Assembly: GCF_038502225.1 (NCBI RefSeq) | Contig: NC_091382.1 | Location: 13,742,376-13,806,375 of the forward strand | Length of the DNA: 64,000 nucleotides | Direction of reading: 5' to 3' | Source: Cherax quadricarinatus | Lineage: Eukaryota > Arthropoda > Malacostraca > Decapoda > Parastacidae | Part shown: one piece after another, positions 10,939 to 23,011 of the stretch | How positions within the stretch are numbered: the stretch's first letter is position 1 | Layout of the letters: every line of letters starts with the position of its first letter | The notes under the pieces: model-generated | Told to the model about the DNA's origin: nothing | Databases searched by the model: none | Seen by the model: only the letters and a program-made list of their open reading frames with translations | Position numbers and translations under genes: made by a program

Positions 10939-11209
10939 AAATTTATTCCAGGAACTTGGTACTGCCAGGTTGGAGTCAGAGTCCATTGATGCGATCAGTT
11001 TTGTCATTACTTTTCATGTGTAGTTACACTTGAGTGACTTAATAACTCTCCGATCCAGTAGCTGTATTAAAGATCTTGTATTTGGAGGTAAAAAGGCAAC
11101 TTTTACATGATTGGGTCATATCCCACAAAGCTTGTGGATGAATATGGGAATTATCAAGAATGAAGAAAGCCATGAATGCAAGCTTCTTGCTGTGCAGGTA
11201 AAACTTGAC

Positions 11210-11713
11210 TTAAGGAATAAAGTGATGCTTAAACCAGTCAATTAATATTTCCTCTGTCATCCATGCTGATTGGTTTGACTTCCAAATTACTGGTAAGGTG
11301 TTTTCTTCTACATCTTTCAAAGCACGAGGATTCTTAGAGCGGCAAATAGCCATAGGCTTATACCTGAAATCATCTGATGCATTACCGCAAAGGAGCAAGG
11401 TGAAGCAATCCTTTGCTGTCTTGAAGCCAAGTGCATTTTTCTCTTGGTGACTGATATAAGTTCTTGTTGGCATTTTCTTCCAAAAAAAAAAAACACTTGT
11501 CTCATAAGCTTTAAACACTTGATGTGGCTCATAGTCACTCTCAGAAATAATTTCCTGCAATTCAGCAGAGAAATTACCTGCTGCTGTATGATCAGCTGAA
11601 GTACTTTCACCAGAAAACTTAATATTATGTAATTTATTATGCAACTTAAAGTTGTGGAACCAGCCTGCGCTAAACATACACTCTTTCTTAGGCCTTCCTT
11701 CCTTATCACACAC
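11210..11713 (-). pseudogene. divergent Tigger/Jerky-like transposase fragment (sister of 3,427-4,075)
   Basis: On the minus strand the frame encodes GRPKKECMFSAGWFHNFKLH, then AYETSVFFFWKKMPTRTYIS, in which the first catalytic aspartate (ADET) has become tyrosine and two extra phenylalanines reflect a run of A at 11,483-11,492. It continues through KDCFTLLLCGNASDDFRYKP to FIP. The second catalytic motif lies further on (about 11,150) in another frame. This is a dead copy. Confidence 0.8.
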
Positions 11714-11841
11714 TGTGCTGCAGGGCAGAAAATAGTGCTGAGGCTCTAAACAGCTAAGTGGAGAGGGGATCAGAGGTGAGGGGAGAGAAGGACTGGAAGG
11801 GTCCCTTAGGGTTATGTGTCAAAGTTCGTACAGTAAAGTAC

Positions 11842-13150
11842 TTGCTGGGAGGCAGTTGAACAGTCTGGGGCCCCTGACACTTATTGTGTTGTCTCTTAAC
11901 GTGCTAGTGACACCCCTGCTTTTCATTGGGGGGATGTTGCATCGTCTGTCGAGTCTTTTTCTTTTGTTGAGACTGTTTTTCTTGTGCAAGTTTGGTACTA
12001 GTCCATCTAGGATTTTCCAGGTGTATATAACCATGTATCTCTCCCGCCTGCATTCCAGGGAGTACAGGTGCAGGAACTTTAAGTGCTTCCAGTAATTGAG
12101 GTGTTTTATCTCCGTTATGTGCGCCGTGAAGGTTCTCTGTACTTTTTCTAGGTCAGCAATTTCACCTGCCTTAAAAGGCACTGTTAGTGTGCAGCAATAT
12201 TCCAGCCTAGATAGAACAAGTGACCTGAAGAGTGTTATCATGGGCTTGGCATCCCTGGTTTTGAAGGTTCTCATTATCCATCCTGTCATTTTTCTAGCAG
12301 ATGCGATTGATACAATGTTATGGTCCTTGAAGGTGAGATCCTTCGACATGATCACTCCCAGGTCTTTGACGTTAGTTTTTCACTCTATTTTGTGGCCAGA
12401 ATTTGTATTATACTCGAATGAAGTTATAATTTCCTCATGTTTACTATACCCGAGTAATTGAAATTTCTAATCATTGAACTTCATGCTGTTTTCTGCAGCC
12501 CATTTAAAGATTTGGTTGATGTCCACCTGGAGCCTTACAGTGCCAGCAATGGAAGACACTGTCATGCAGATTCAGGTGTCATCTGCAAAGGAAGTCATGG
12601 TGCTGTGGCTGACATCCTTGTCTATGTAAGATATGATGATGAGAAACAAGATGGGAGCTAGTACTGTGCCTTGTAGAACAGAGCTTATCACCGTAGCCGC
12701 CTCAGACTTTACTCTCTTGACTACTACTCTTTGTGTTCTGTTTGTGAGGAAATTATAGATCCATCTACCAACTTTTCCTGTTAGTCCTTTAGCACGCATT
12801 TTATGCGCTATTACGCCATTACCACACTTGTCGAAGGCTTTTACAAAGTCTGTGTATATTAAAACTGCATTCTTTTTGTCTTCTAGTGCATCTAGGACCT
12901 TGTCGTAGTGATCCAGTAGTTGAGACAGACAGAAGCGACATGCTCTAAACCCATGTTGCCCTGGGTTGTGTAACTGATGGGTATCTAGATGGGTGGTGAT
13001 CTTGCTTCTTAGGACACTTTCAAAGATTTTTATGATATGGTATGTTAGTGCTATTGGTCTGTAGTTCTTTGCTATTGCTTTACTGCCCCCTTTGTGGAAT
13101 GGGGCTATGTAAGTAGGTTCACAGCACTCATTCAGAGTAGCTTCATACAC
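11842..13150 (-). pseudogene. CR1 LINE reverse transcriptase fragment
   Basis: On the minus strand: AKNYRPIALTYHIIKIFE (RT motif 1), HNPGQHGFRACRFCLSQL, motif A IYTDFVKAFDKCGNG, motif B SSVLQGTVLAPILFLI, motif C MTSFADDT, and, after a frameshift near 12,570, the C-terminal part (NVKDL-type region, ARKMTGWIMRTFKTRDAKPM, RDNTISVRGPRLFNCLP). The 3' end is lost where the inverted-duplication leader begins at 11,841. At 13,150 the coding similarity stops. Confidence 0.88.
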
Positions 13151-13845
13151 TCTCTTCTGAGCAGATTCAGGTGCTCAGCCTTTAATGCAATTCCCCATTC
13201 TCGAATATTCCATAGTCTCAGACAAAATTTGGATCCCATTGTGGTGCAATATTTAGACACAGCTGTAATCAGTAATCGTATTAAGCTAGAATCTAATGGT
13301 CCCTGGTATGATCATATACGTCCTCTACTCATCTTTGACTCAGTGATAGCTTGTTATTAGTTAAGATTTCGGTCTATTTATACTTTAACGAAGACTTCTG
13401 GCTTAAACAATTGTTGTGTGTTATGTTAATTTGTATATAGTCTCGACTAGTATCTAATACGAATCTGTCTTTATTGAGATGGTAGTTTCATTTTATACAT
13501 TTCGGAACTTGCTGGTAAATATATTTTTGTATAAGATTCATATCATTAAGTATCAGCATTGTACACAAACATTTACGAATAAGTCGTATCATGACTGTTT
13601 TCTGCATTAAGTATACCTTTATGTATTACATTGAATTCTTTTTTAATAAAGAACGCATTTTATTTAGTCGGATCAGTCTCCTAATGGTAATCCCCATATT
13701 AAAATGACATTTGTTTAAGGACAAGTTGACCAGAGCTTGATTTGATATCTCATTTCAGAGAGATGCCAAAACAGGCTTTTAGACATGTCTTTTGACGTAA
13801 CAGAGACCAACCCCCCCCTTTGTTGCCTGTTCAGTCTGTCGCATT
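13151..13845. other. AT-rich spacer without a recognised gene
   Basis: A short plus-strand frame (13,094-13,360) has no recognisable domain. From about 13,370 the sequence is AT-rich and non-coding. A ccccccccc run at 13,809-13,817 lies near the boundary with the CR1 piece that follows. Nothing else was identified. Confidence 0.5.
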
Positions 13846-15215
13846 AAAATAGGTTATAACCTGGGATACATATTTCGTTGTCATAATGATCCTTTATGTG
13901 AGCCTCTGTGAATGCGGCAAACATTGCATTTGATTCTGTCAGCAGTCCCATGATGTAAGAATTTTGCTTTTGTTTTGGCAGCTTTAGACCCAATACGTTA
14001 GCAAAGACAAATGTCGTTATATTGGTGGAATTTAGTGGGGTTTCACTTGCTGGGTCTAATATCTGTTGTTCTGGAGTAGAGGCCAATGTCCGTGCCTCTG
14101 CTCCAGAAGTGTTTTCAGTTGGTGTAGGATTATTGTCATTTCTTGCCAGTCTTTTTTCCCTCCTAGCCCTTAAAAAACCTATGTCCCTGGAGAGGTTGTG
14201 GCTCCCCTCTTTTGTTTCCCATAGTCTGGCTGATCTCTGTCATCTGATCCCCTTTAGGAGATGTGCCTGGCAGTATGCATTGCAGCATTTTCTTTAATGA
14301 ATTGATGAGTGACACATTTCTGGGTGAAATAAGTTACAGGAGGGAAGTTGCACTCTCCTGTTGTCATGTGGTTGTGGCATTTTTGTGATGGTCAAGGGTG
14401 CATGTCCCTCCTGCTTTACCAGATATACCATGCCTGCAGATACCCAAGGCATAGTATTTACATATATTGTAATTCTGTTTCCTATGATTTATTGTAGCTA
14501 CATTTGCTGGTGGTGCATTTAATTTTTCTGTTTCCTCCCTATCTTTCACCCCAGTATGGACATCAGTGCTTCCACCAGGTTTTGCTGGTAGTGTGTCGAC
14601 AATATTCCCTGTGGCATCACCCTCTTTTGGTACATCTTGAGCTGTATCTCTTATTGTGAACCTCTGTGGTCTGAATAACATTGTCTTAACTGTCCTCCAG
14701 GGCAACACTAGTAACCTCACTAGCACTATCTTCCAGGATATGACTAGAACCCTCTGGAGCACTTTCCTCCAGGACAGCACTAGTACCATTAGGAGCACTG
14801 TCCAAGACAGCCCTGTCCCCTACCACCCATCGTATTTTCCCAGCTGTCATACCGTGCTGATATGTCTTTCAAGAAGGATCTTTTATTGGTGTTCTTCTCT
14901 GTTAGTACTGATGTAATTTTCTCATACAGTTGTATCTGGTTTGGGCAGACCCAAAAACATCTCACTGAGTTTATGTCAAGTGTGGTCATTGGTTTAAAAT
15001 CCCTGCATGTACCGTGGGACCATTGACCACAGAGATTGCAAGCAATCCAGGAATGTTTTTGTCACTTACCCTTTCCGCAGACTACATAGATCTATATGGT
15101 GGTGGTCATCTTATAATACTTGACAACTCTCCTAACTGGTTAGTCTATAATTCCTCGAAGTATTTAAATTTTTGTAACAGATCTTCCAGTTTGGCTTTAT
15201 TTCCAACAAAAACCA
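13846..15215 (-). pseudogene. CR1 ORF1 (PHD finger and CCCH-like region) running into the endonuclease start
   Basis: On the minus strand, 15,085-15,215 opens with MVFVGNKAKLEDLLQKFKYF. A PHD-type zinc finger follows at about 14,930-15,080 (ACNLCGQWSHGTC ... RCFWVCPN; one early Cys is now Tyr and a TGA interrupts it). Then comes a coiled, low-complexity region with repeats around 14,680-14,800, a CCCH-like finger (ICKYYALGICRHGISGKAGG, 14,400-14,470) and the linker into the EEP endonuclease (LLTESNAMFAAFTEAHIKDH, 13,844-13,960). PHD fingers in ORF1 are known in CR1 elements. Frames shift several times. Confidence 0.78.
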
Positions 15216-15325
15216 TTTGAATCCACCTGAATCTGGAAGAATCTGGTTTGTGGATCACTGTGTATTTTTACCAATAATCACCTTAACAGTAGTTCTCTGA
15301 ATCTGTATTTTATCTATAATTTCCT

Positions 15326-16450
15326 CACTAACAGAACACAGAGAGTAGTCGTCAACAGAGTAAAGTCCGAGGCAGCTACGGTGAAAAGCTCTGTTCCACA
15401 AGGCACAGTACTCGCTCCCATCTTGTTCCTCATCCTCATATCTGACATAGACAAGGATGTCAGCCACAGCACCGTGTCTTCCTTTGCAGATGACACCCGA
15501 ATCTGCATGACAGTGTCTTCCATTGCAGACACTGCAAGGCTCCAGGCGGACATCAACTAAATCTTTCAGTCGGCTGCAGAAAACAATATGAAGTTCAACG
15601 ATGAGAAATTTCCATTACTCAAATATGGTAAACACGAGGAAATTAATTCTTCATCAGAGTACAAAACAAATTCTGGCCACAAAATAGAGCGAAACACCAA
15701 CGTCAAAGACCTGGGAGTAATCATGTCAGAGGATCTCACCTTCAAGGACCATAACATTGTATCAATTGCAGCTGCTAGAAAAATGACAGGATGGATAATG
15801 AGAACCTTCAAAACTAGGGAGGCCAAGCCCATGATGAAACTATTCAGGTCACTTGTTCTATCTAGGCTGGAATATTGCTGCACTCTAACAGCACCTTTCA
15901 AGGCAAGTGAAATTGCTGACCTAGAAAATGTACAGAGAACCTTCACGGTGCGCATAACGGAGATAAAACACCTCAATTACTGGGAGTGCTTGAGGTTCCT
16001 GAACTTGTATTCCCTGGAACGCAGGCGGGAGAGATACATGATTAAATACGCCTAGAGGGACTAGTACCGAACTTGCACACGAAAATCACTCTCTACGAAA
16101 GCAAAAGACTTGGCAGACGATGCAACATCCCCCCATTGAAAAGCAGGGGTGTCACTAGCACGTTAAGAGACCATACAATAAGTGTCAGGGGCCCGAGACT
16201 GTTCAACTGTCTTCCAGTATACATAAGGGGGATTACCAATAAACCCCTGGCAGTCTTCAAGCTGGCACTGGACAAGCACCTAAAGTCGGTACCTGACCAG
16301 CCGGGCTGTGGCTCGTACGTTGGTTTGCGTGTAGCCAGCAGTAACAGCCTGGTTGATCAGGCTCTGATTCACCAGGAGGCCTGGTCACAGACCGGGCCGC
16401 GGAGGCGTTGACCCCCGGAACTCTCTCCAGGTAAACTCCAGGTAAACTGT
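15326..16450 (+). pseudogene. CR1 LINE 3' half (RT palm to tail)
   Basis: It begins in the middle of the RT (IYNFLTNRTQRVVVN; SSVPQGTVLAPILFLILISD; SSFADDTRICMTVSS), has a stop at 15,558-15,560, then an open frame at 15,588-16,055 (MKFNDEKFPLLKYGKHEE, DLGVIMSEDLTFKDHNIVS, ARKMTGWIMRTFKT). A small deletion at about 16,050 shifts the frame into 16,073-16,411 (SVRGPRLFNCLPVYIRGITN). The 3' end is the CR1 tail ctctccaggtaaactccagg. It is very similar to the copy at 54,797-56,093. Confidence 0.9.
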
Positions 16451-16600
16451 TCTGGTGTTTGATGCGGGCACGTAAAGCCCCGTCAGTTAATGAAACAAGT
16501 CAGAGGATACATTGTTATCAACGAAGCCATTTGAATCCGATCATTGGATGAAATCCAGTCAGTCCAGACAATCTGAGCCAATCTGGATTAGTGGATCACT
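16451..16600. other. spacer, no gene seen
   Basis: A short unassigned sequence between the CR1 tail and the 37-bp minisatellite. It contains several gaatc/gatca words resembling the first array units but is not clearly repeated. Confidence 0.4.
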
Positions 16601-16912
16601 GGTAGTGATCAACATTGGCCATTATTGTCTGTATGTTGGTAGTGATCAACATTGGCCATCATTGTCTGTATGTTGGTAGTGATCAACATTGGCCATCATT
16701 GTCTGTATGTTGGTAGTGATCAACATTGGCCATCATTGTCTGTATGTTGGTAGTGATCAACATTGGCCATCATTGTCTGTATGTTGGTAGTGATCAACAT
16801 TGGCCATCATTGTCTGTATGTTGGTAGTGATCAACATTGGCCATCATTGTCTGTATGTTGGTAGTGATCAACCTCGGCCATTTTGTTCTGCATGTTGACA
16901 GCGACCAATCCT
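16601..16912 (+). repeat. 37-bp minisatellite, about 8 units
   Basis: Units begin ggtagtgatcaacattggcc and recur every 37 bases (16,601; 16,638; 16,675; 16,712; 16,749; 16,786; 16,823; 16,860). The inner units are nearly identical and the last has diverged (acctcggccattttg). The start of the unit resembles that of the 38-bp array at 20,429. Confidence 0.96.
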
Positions 16913-17192
16913 GACCAGCAAATTTATTTATTTAATATTTCAAAAGTAAAACTAAAGAATATTAAAAGTGTTATGAATAAACTACAACATCCTCTGATGT
17001 TTTGGCTTCATCTTAGCATAGTTATCTATTCCCTTATTATAATCTACTAAAGAAGCTAACTTTCACTGGAGGCCAAAGTTAACTAAACAATCTGACTTTA
17101 TCCTTCGTAGGAAGCAGGAAGGTCTTCATAATTTACAACTGCTAAAGATCATTCTAAAACTGCACTAGATACTGACAAGATCAGTAAACTGT
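16913..17192. other. spacer, no gene seen
   Basis: An AT-rich unique-looking stretch between two minisatellites. I see no coding or structural signal. Confidence 0.5.
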
Positions 17193-20092
17193 GGCAGTGT
17201 TGACAGGTCAGGATAAATGCAACACAACACATATAGTTCACAGTGTTGACACGTCAGGATAAATGCAACACAACACATATAGTTCACAGTGTTGACACGT
17301 CAGGATAAATGCAACACAACACATATAGTTCAGAGTGTTGACAGGTCAGGATAAATGCAACACAACACATATAGTTCACAGTGTTGACAGGTCAGGATAA
17401 ATGCAACACAACACATATACTTCACAGTGTTGACAGGTCATGCTAAATGCAACACAACACATATAGTTCACAGTGTTGACAGGTCAGGATAAATGCAACA
17501 CAGCACATATAGTTCACAGTGTTGACAGGTCAGGATAAATGCAACACAACACATATACTTCACAGTGTTGACAGGTCAGGATAAATGCAACACAACACAT
17601 ATACTTCACAGTGCTGACAGGTCAGGATAAATGCAACACAACACAAACAGTTCACAGTGTTGACAGGTCAGGATAAATGCAACACAACACATATAGTTCA
17701 CAGTGTTGACAGGTCAGGATTAATGCAACACAGCACATATAGTTCACAGTGTTGACAGGTCAGGATAAATGCAACACAACATATATAGTTCACAGTGTTG
17801 ACAGGTCAGGATAAATGCAACACAACACATATAGTTCACAGTGTTGACAGGTCAGGATAAATGCAACACAACATATATAGTTCACAGTGTTGACAGGTCA
17901 GGATAAATGCAACACAACATATATAGTTCTCAGTGTTGACAGGTCAGGATAAATGCAACACAGCACATATAGTTCACAGTGTTGACAGGTCAGGATAAAT
18001 GCAACACAACACATATAGTTCACATTGTTGACAGGTCAGGATAAATGCAACACAACACATAGATTTCACATTGTTGACAGATCAGGATAAATGCAACAAA
18101 CACACATAGTTCACATTGTTGGCAGGTCAGGATAAATGCAACACAACACATAGAGTTCACATTGTTGACAGGTCAGGATAAATGCAACACAACACACATA
18201 GTTCACAGTATTGACAGATCAGGATAAATGCAACACAGCACATATAGTTCACAGTGTTGACAGATCAGGCTAAATGCAACACAACACATATAGTTCACAG
18301 TGTTGACAGGTCAGGCTAAATGCAACACAACACATATAGTTCACAGTGTTGACAGGTCAGGATAAATGAAACACAACACATATAGTTCACTGTGTTGACA
18401 GGTCAGGATAAATGAAAAACACAACACATATAGTTCACAGTGTTGACAGGTCAGGATAAATGCAACACAACACATATAGTTCACAGTGTTGACAGGTCAG
18501 GATAAATGTAATACAACACATATAGTTCACAGTGTTGACAGGTCAGGATAAATGCAACACAACATATATAGTTCACAGTGTTGACAGGTCAGGATAAATG
18601 CAACACAGCACATATAGTTCACAGTGTTGACAGGTCAGGATAAATGCAACACAACACATATAGTTCACAGTGTTGACAGGTCAGGATAAATGCAACACAA
18701 CACATAGAGTTCACATTGTTGACAGGTCAGGATAAATACAACAAACACACATAGTTCACATTGTTGGCGGGTCAGGATAAATGCAACACAACACACATAG
18801 TTCACAGTGTTGACAGATCAGGATAAATGCAACACAGCACATATAGTTCACAGTGTTGACAGGTCAGGCTAAATGCAACACAACACATATAGTTCACAGT
18901 GTTGACAGGTCAGGCTAAATGCAACACAACACATATAGTTCACAGTGTTGACAGGTCAGGATAAATGCAACACAACACATATAGTTAACAGTGTTGACAG
19001 GTCAGGATAAATGAAACACAACACATATAGTTCACTGTGTTGACAGGTCAGGATAAATGAAAAACACAACACATATAGTTCACAGTGTTGACAGGTCAGG
19101 ATAAATGCAACACAACACATATAGTTCACAGTGTTGACAGGTCAGGATAAATGTAATACAACACATATAGTTCACAGTGTTGGTGGGTTAGGATAAATGC
19201 AACACAACACACACAGTTCACTTTGTTGACAGGTCAGGATAAATGCAGCACAACACACGTAATTCACAGTGTTGGTGGGTTAGGATAAATGCAACACAAC
19301 ACACACAGTTCACAGTATTGGCAGGTCAGGATAAATGCAGCACAACACACATAGTTCACAGTGTTGACAGGTCAGGATAAATGCAACACAACACATATAG
19401 TTAACAGTGTTGACAGGTCAGGATAAATGAAACACAACACATATAGTTCACTGTGTTGACAGGTCAGGATAAATGAAAAACACAACACATATAGTTCACA
19501 GTGTTGACAGGTCAGGATAAATGCAACACAACACATATAGTTCACAGTGTTGACAGGTCAGGATAAATGTAATACAACACATATAGTTCACAGTGTTGGT
19601 GGGTTAGGATAAATGCAACACAACACACACAGTTCACTTTGTTGACAGGTCAGGATAAATGCAGCACAACACACGTAATTCACAGTGTTGGTGGGTTAGG
19701 ATAAATGCAACACAACACACACAGTTCACAGTATTGGCAGGTCAGGATAAATGCAGCACAACACACATAGTTCACAGTGTTGATGGGTCAGGATAAATGC
19801 AACACAACACACACAGTTCACAGTGTTGACAGGTCAGGATAAATGCAGCACAACACACATAATTCACAGTGTTGGTGGGTTAGGATAAATGCAACACAAC
19901 ACACACAGTTCACAGTATTGGCAGGTCAGGATAAATGCAGCACAACACACATAATTCACAGTGTTGGTGGGTCAGGATAAATGCAACACAACACACACAG
20001 TTCACAGTATTGGCAGGTCAGGATAAATGCAGTACAACACACATAATTCACAGTGTTGGTGGGTTAGGATAAATGCAACACAATGCATATAG
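17193..20092 (+). repeat. 46-bp minisatellite, about 63 units, with higher-order structure
   Basis: The basic unit is cagtgttgacaggtcaggat followed by aaatgcaacacaacacatat and agttca (46 bases). Variants (ggtgggtta for gacaggtca, acacacacagttca, aaatgaaaaac, aaatgtaatac) recur in fixed order. A block of nine units beginning atagttaaca is repeated 416 bases apart (18,981 and 19,397). No open reading frame of note runs through it. Confidence 0.97.
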
Positions 20093-20102
20093 TTCTTCAT
20101 AC

Positions 20103-20171
20103 ATTACCATCATTATGTTGCTATCTTACCATCATTATGTTGCTATCTTACCATCATTATGTTGCTATCTT
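20103..20171 (+). repeat. 23-bp direct repeat, three copies
   Basis: The word ttaccatcattatgttgcta plus tct occurs three times in tandem directly after the 46-bp array. Confidence 0.95.
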
Positions 20172-20428
20172 ATACATCTTGAATATTCTTGTTTTTGTAC
20201 ATCTCTGAAGTAGAAAGATAAAATATATATTAAAGAAAAGTTGACATTTTAAATAATCACTACATTAGTAAAGTAAAATACTGGAAATTAATAATAGGTA
20301 TTTACAAAAAAAATATATATTTTGCATAGACATAAGCAAGTATACGAAAGCATTATGAAATTCAAACTTGAAGAAACAGGTAATCCTCATAGAGTAATTC
20401 ACCCTGACCAGTTTGATCTGAATATCTT
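20172..20428. other. spacer between minisatellites
   Basis: An AT-rich sequence with no coding potential. It includes a gaccagtttgatc word near 20,410 that foreshadows the next array. Confidence 0.4.
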
Positions 20429-22042
20429 AATAGCATCCAGTCAGGGCCACCTTGATATAATATGTTGGTAGTAACCAGTCAGGACCACCTTGATATAATA
20501 TGTTGGTAGCAACCAGTCAGGACCACCTTGATGTAATATGTTGGTAGCAACCAGTCAGGGTCACCTTGATATAATACATTGGTAGCAACCAGTCAGGACC
20601 ACCTTGATATAATATGTTGGTAGCAACCAGTCAGGACCACCTTGATATAATATGTTGGTAGCAACCAGTCAGGGTCACCTTGATATAATACATTGGTAGC
20701 TACGAGTCAGGACCACCTTGATATAATATGTTGGTAGCAACCAGTCAGGACAACCTTGATATAATATGTTGGTAGCAACCAGTCAGGGTCACCTTGATAT
20801 AATACATTGGTAGCAACCAGTCAGGACCACCTTGATATAATATGTTGGTAGCAACCAGTCAGGGTCACCTTGATATAATACATTGGTAGCTACGAGTCAG
20901 GACCACCTTGATATAATATGTTGGTAGCAACCAGTCAGGACAACCTTGATATAATATGTTGGTAGCAACCAGTCAGGGTCACCTTGATATAATACATTGG
21001 TAGCTACGAGTCAGGACCACCTTGATATAATATGTTGGTAGCAACCAGTCAGGACAACCTTGATATAATATGTTGGTAGCAACCAGTCAGGACAACCTTG
21101 ATATAATATGTTGGTAGCAATCAGTCAGGACAACCTTGATATAATATGTTGGTAGCAATCAGTCAGGGCCACCTTGATATAATATGTTGGTAGCAACCAG
21201 TCAGGACAACCTTGATATAATATGTTGGTAGCAACCAGTCAGGACCACCTTGATATAATATGTTGGTAGCAACCAGTCAGGACAACCTTGATATAATATG
21301 TTGGTAGCAATCAGTCAGGGCCACCTTGATATAATATGTTGACAGCAACCAGACAGGGCCATCTTGATATAATATTTGTAGCAACCAGTCAGGGCCATCT
21401 TGATATAATATGTTGGTAGCAACCAGTCAGGGCCACCTTGATGTAATATGTTGGTAGCAACCAGTCAGGGCCACCTGGATATTATATGTTGGTAGCAACC
21501 AGTCAGGGCCACCTGGATATAATATGTTGGTAGCAACCAGTCAGGGCGACCTTGATATAATATGTTGGTAGCAACCAGTGAGGGCCACCTGGATATAATA
21601 TGTTGGTAGCAACCAGTCAGGGCCACCTTGATGTAATATGTTCGTAGCAACCAGTCAGGGCCACCTGGATATAATATGTTGGTAGCAACCAGTCAGGGCC
21701 ACCTTGGTGTAACACGTTGGTAGCAACCAGTCAGGGCCACCTTGATGTAATATGTTGGTAGCAACCAGTCAGGGCCACCTTGATGTAATATGTTGGTAGC
21801 AACAAGTCAGGGCCACCTTGATGTAATATGTTGGTAGCAACCAGTCAGGGCCACCTGGATATAATATGTTGGTAGCAACCAGTCAGGGCCACCTTGATGT
21901 AATATGTTGGTAGCAACCAGTCAGGGCCACCTGGATATAATATGTTGGTGGCAACCAGTCAGGGCAACCTTGATGTAATATGTTGGTAGCAACCAGTCAG
22001 GGCCACCTGGATATTATATGTTGGTAGCAACCAGTCAGGGCA
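20429..22042 (+). repeat. 38-bp minisatellite, about 42 units
   Basis: The unit is ggtagcaaccagtcagggcc followed by accttgatataatatgtt. Variants (gggtcacc, aatacatt, agctacgag, ggacaacc, acctggatat) are arranged in recurring three-unit sets in the first half. The array stops abruptly inside a unit at 22,042 and resumes at 28,235, so the intervening ~6.2 kb interrupts it. Confidence 0.97.
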
Positions 22043-22119
22043 TTGAACATTAAAATGGTATAAAATACCGACAGGTTGTTAGGTAAGACACATATGCAAC
22101 AGTTAGGTATCTTTATTAT

Positions 22120-22152
22120 GAAACGTTTCGCCTACACAGTAGGCTTCTTCAG
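22120..22152 (-). ncRNA. hammerhead-like core, minus array unit 1
   Basis: On the minus strand: CTGAAGA (fits CUGANGA), one A, stem II gcctac-tgt-gtaggc, then GAAACGTTTC, whose palindrome could form stem III between two molecules. The three bases before the core (tga) can pair with tca after the presumed cleavage site. Confidence 0.65.
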
Positions 22153-22548
22153 TCAAGTACAGAAAAGTTGATAGAAGCAGAAGATACTTGAAGACGATGT
22201 AATCAGTCCATCACCCTTAAAGTTTTGAGGTGGTCAGTCCCTCAGTCTGGAGAAGAGCATTGTTCCATAGTATGAAACAATATGGAGAAGAAGTGACAGG
22301 ATGGAGCTTTTTATAGCGCCAAGAGGTGAGACGTAGGCCACTAGGAGAGGTAAGAACTCAGATGTTGAGAGGTCAGGTCCCTCTCAAATCCAGCCCCTCT
22401 CACTAGTGGAAGTTGTCGAAGTTGATTGCAGGTCTGTACCAAGATACCCTTGTGTTGCAGTGTCTGACAGATTGAACATTAAAATGGTATAAAATACCGA
22501 CAGGTTGTTAGGTAAGACACATATGCAACAGTTAGGTATCTTTATTAT

Positions 22549-22581
22549 GAAACGTTTCGCCTACACAGTAGGCTTCTTCAG
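22549..22581 (-). ncRNA. hammerhead-like core, minus array unit 2
   Basis: Identical to the core at 22,120-22,152. Confidence 0.65.
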
Positions 22582-22978
22582 TCAAGTACAGAAAAGTTGA
22601 TAGAAGCAGAAGATACTTGAAGACGATGTAATCAGTCCATCACCCTTAAAGTTTTGAGGTGGTCAGTCCCTCAGTCTGGAGAAGAGCATTGTTCCATAGT
22701 ATGAAACAATATGGAGAAGAAGTGACAGGATGGAGCTTTTTTATAGCGCCAAGAGGTGAGACGTAGGCCACTAGGAGAGGTAAGAACTCAGATGTTGAGA
22801 GGTCAGGTCCCTCTCAAATCCAGCCCCTCTCACTAGTGGAAGTTGTCGAAGTTGATTGCAGGTCTGTACCAAGATACCCTTGTGTTGCAGTGTCTGACAG
22901 ATTGAACATTAAAATGGTATAAAATACCGACAGGTTGTTAGGTAAGACACATATGCAACAGTTAGGTATCTTTATTAT

Positions 22979-23011
22979 GAAACGTTTCGCCTACACAGTA
23001 GGCTTCTTCAG
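22979..23011 (-). ncRNA. hammerhead-like core, minus array unit 3
   Basis: Identical to the core at 22,120-22,152. Confidence 0.65.

Larger units (their letters stand above)
6331..11841 (-). repeat. right arm of the large inverted duplication, with later insertions
   Basis: This arm contains, as reverse complement, the blocks of 3,299-5,020: CR1 3' end (6,331-6,745 and 9,826-9,960), CR1 RT start (9,961-10,310), the spacer (about 10,939-11,045), the divergent Tigger transposase, and the leader ending at 11,841. Extra pieces are an RTE LINE at 6,746-9,815 and a PLE fragment at 10,311-10,938. The RTE must have arrived after the duplication. The PLE piece was either inserted here or deleted from the other arm. 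Confidence 0.78.

Noticed and set aside
13094..13360. 88-codon plus-strand ORF
   Set aside because: Its start overlaps antisense CR1 sequence and the rest has no recognisable motif.
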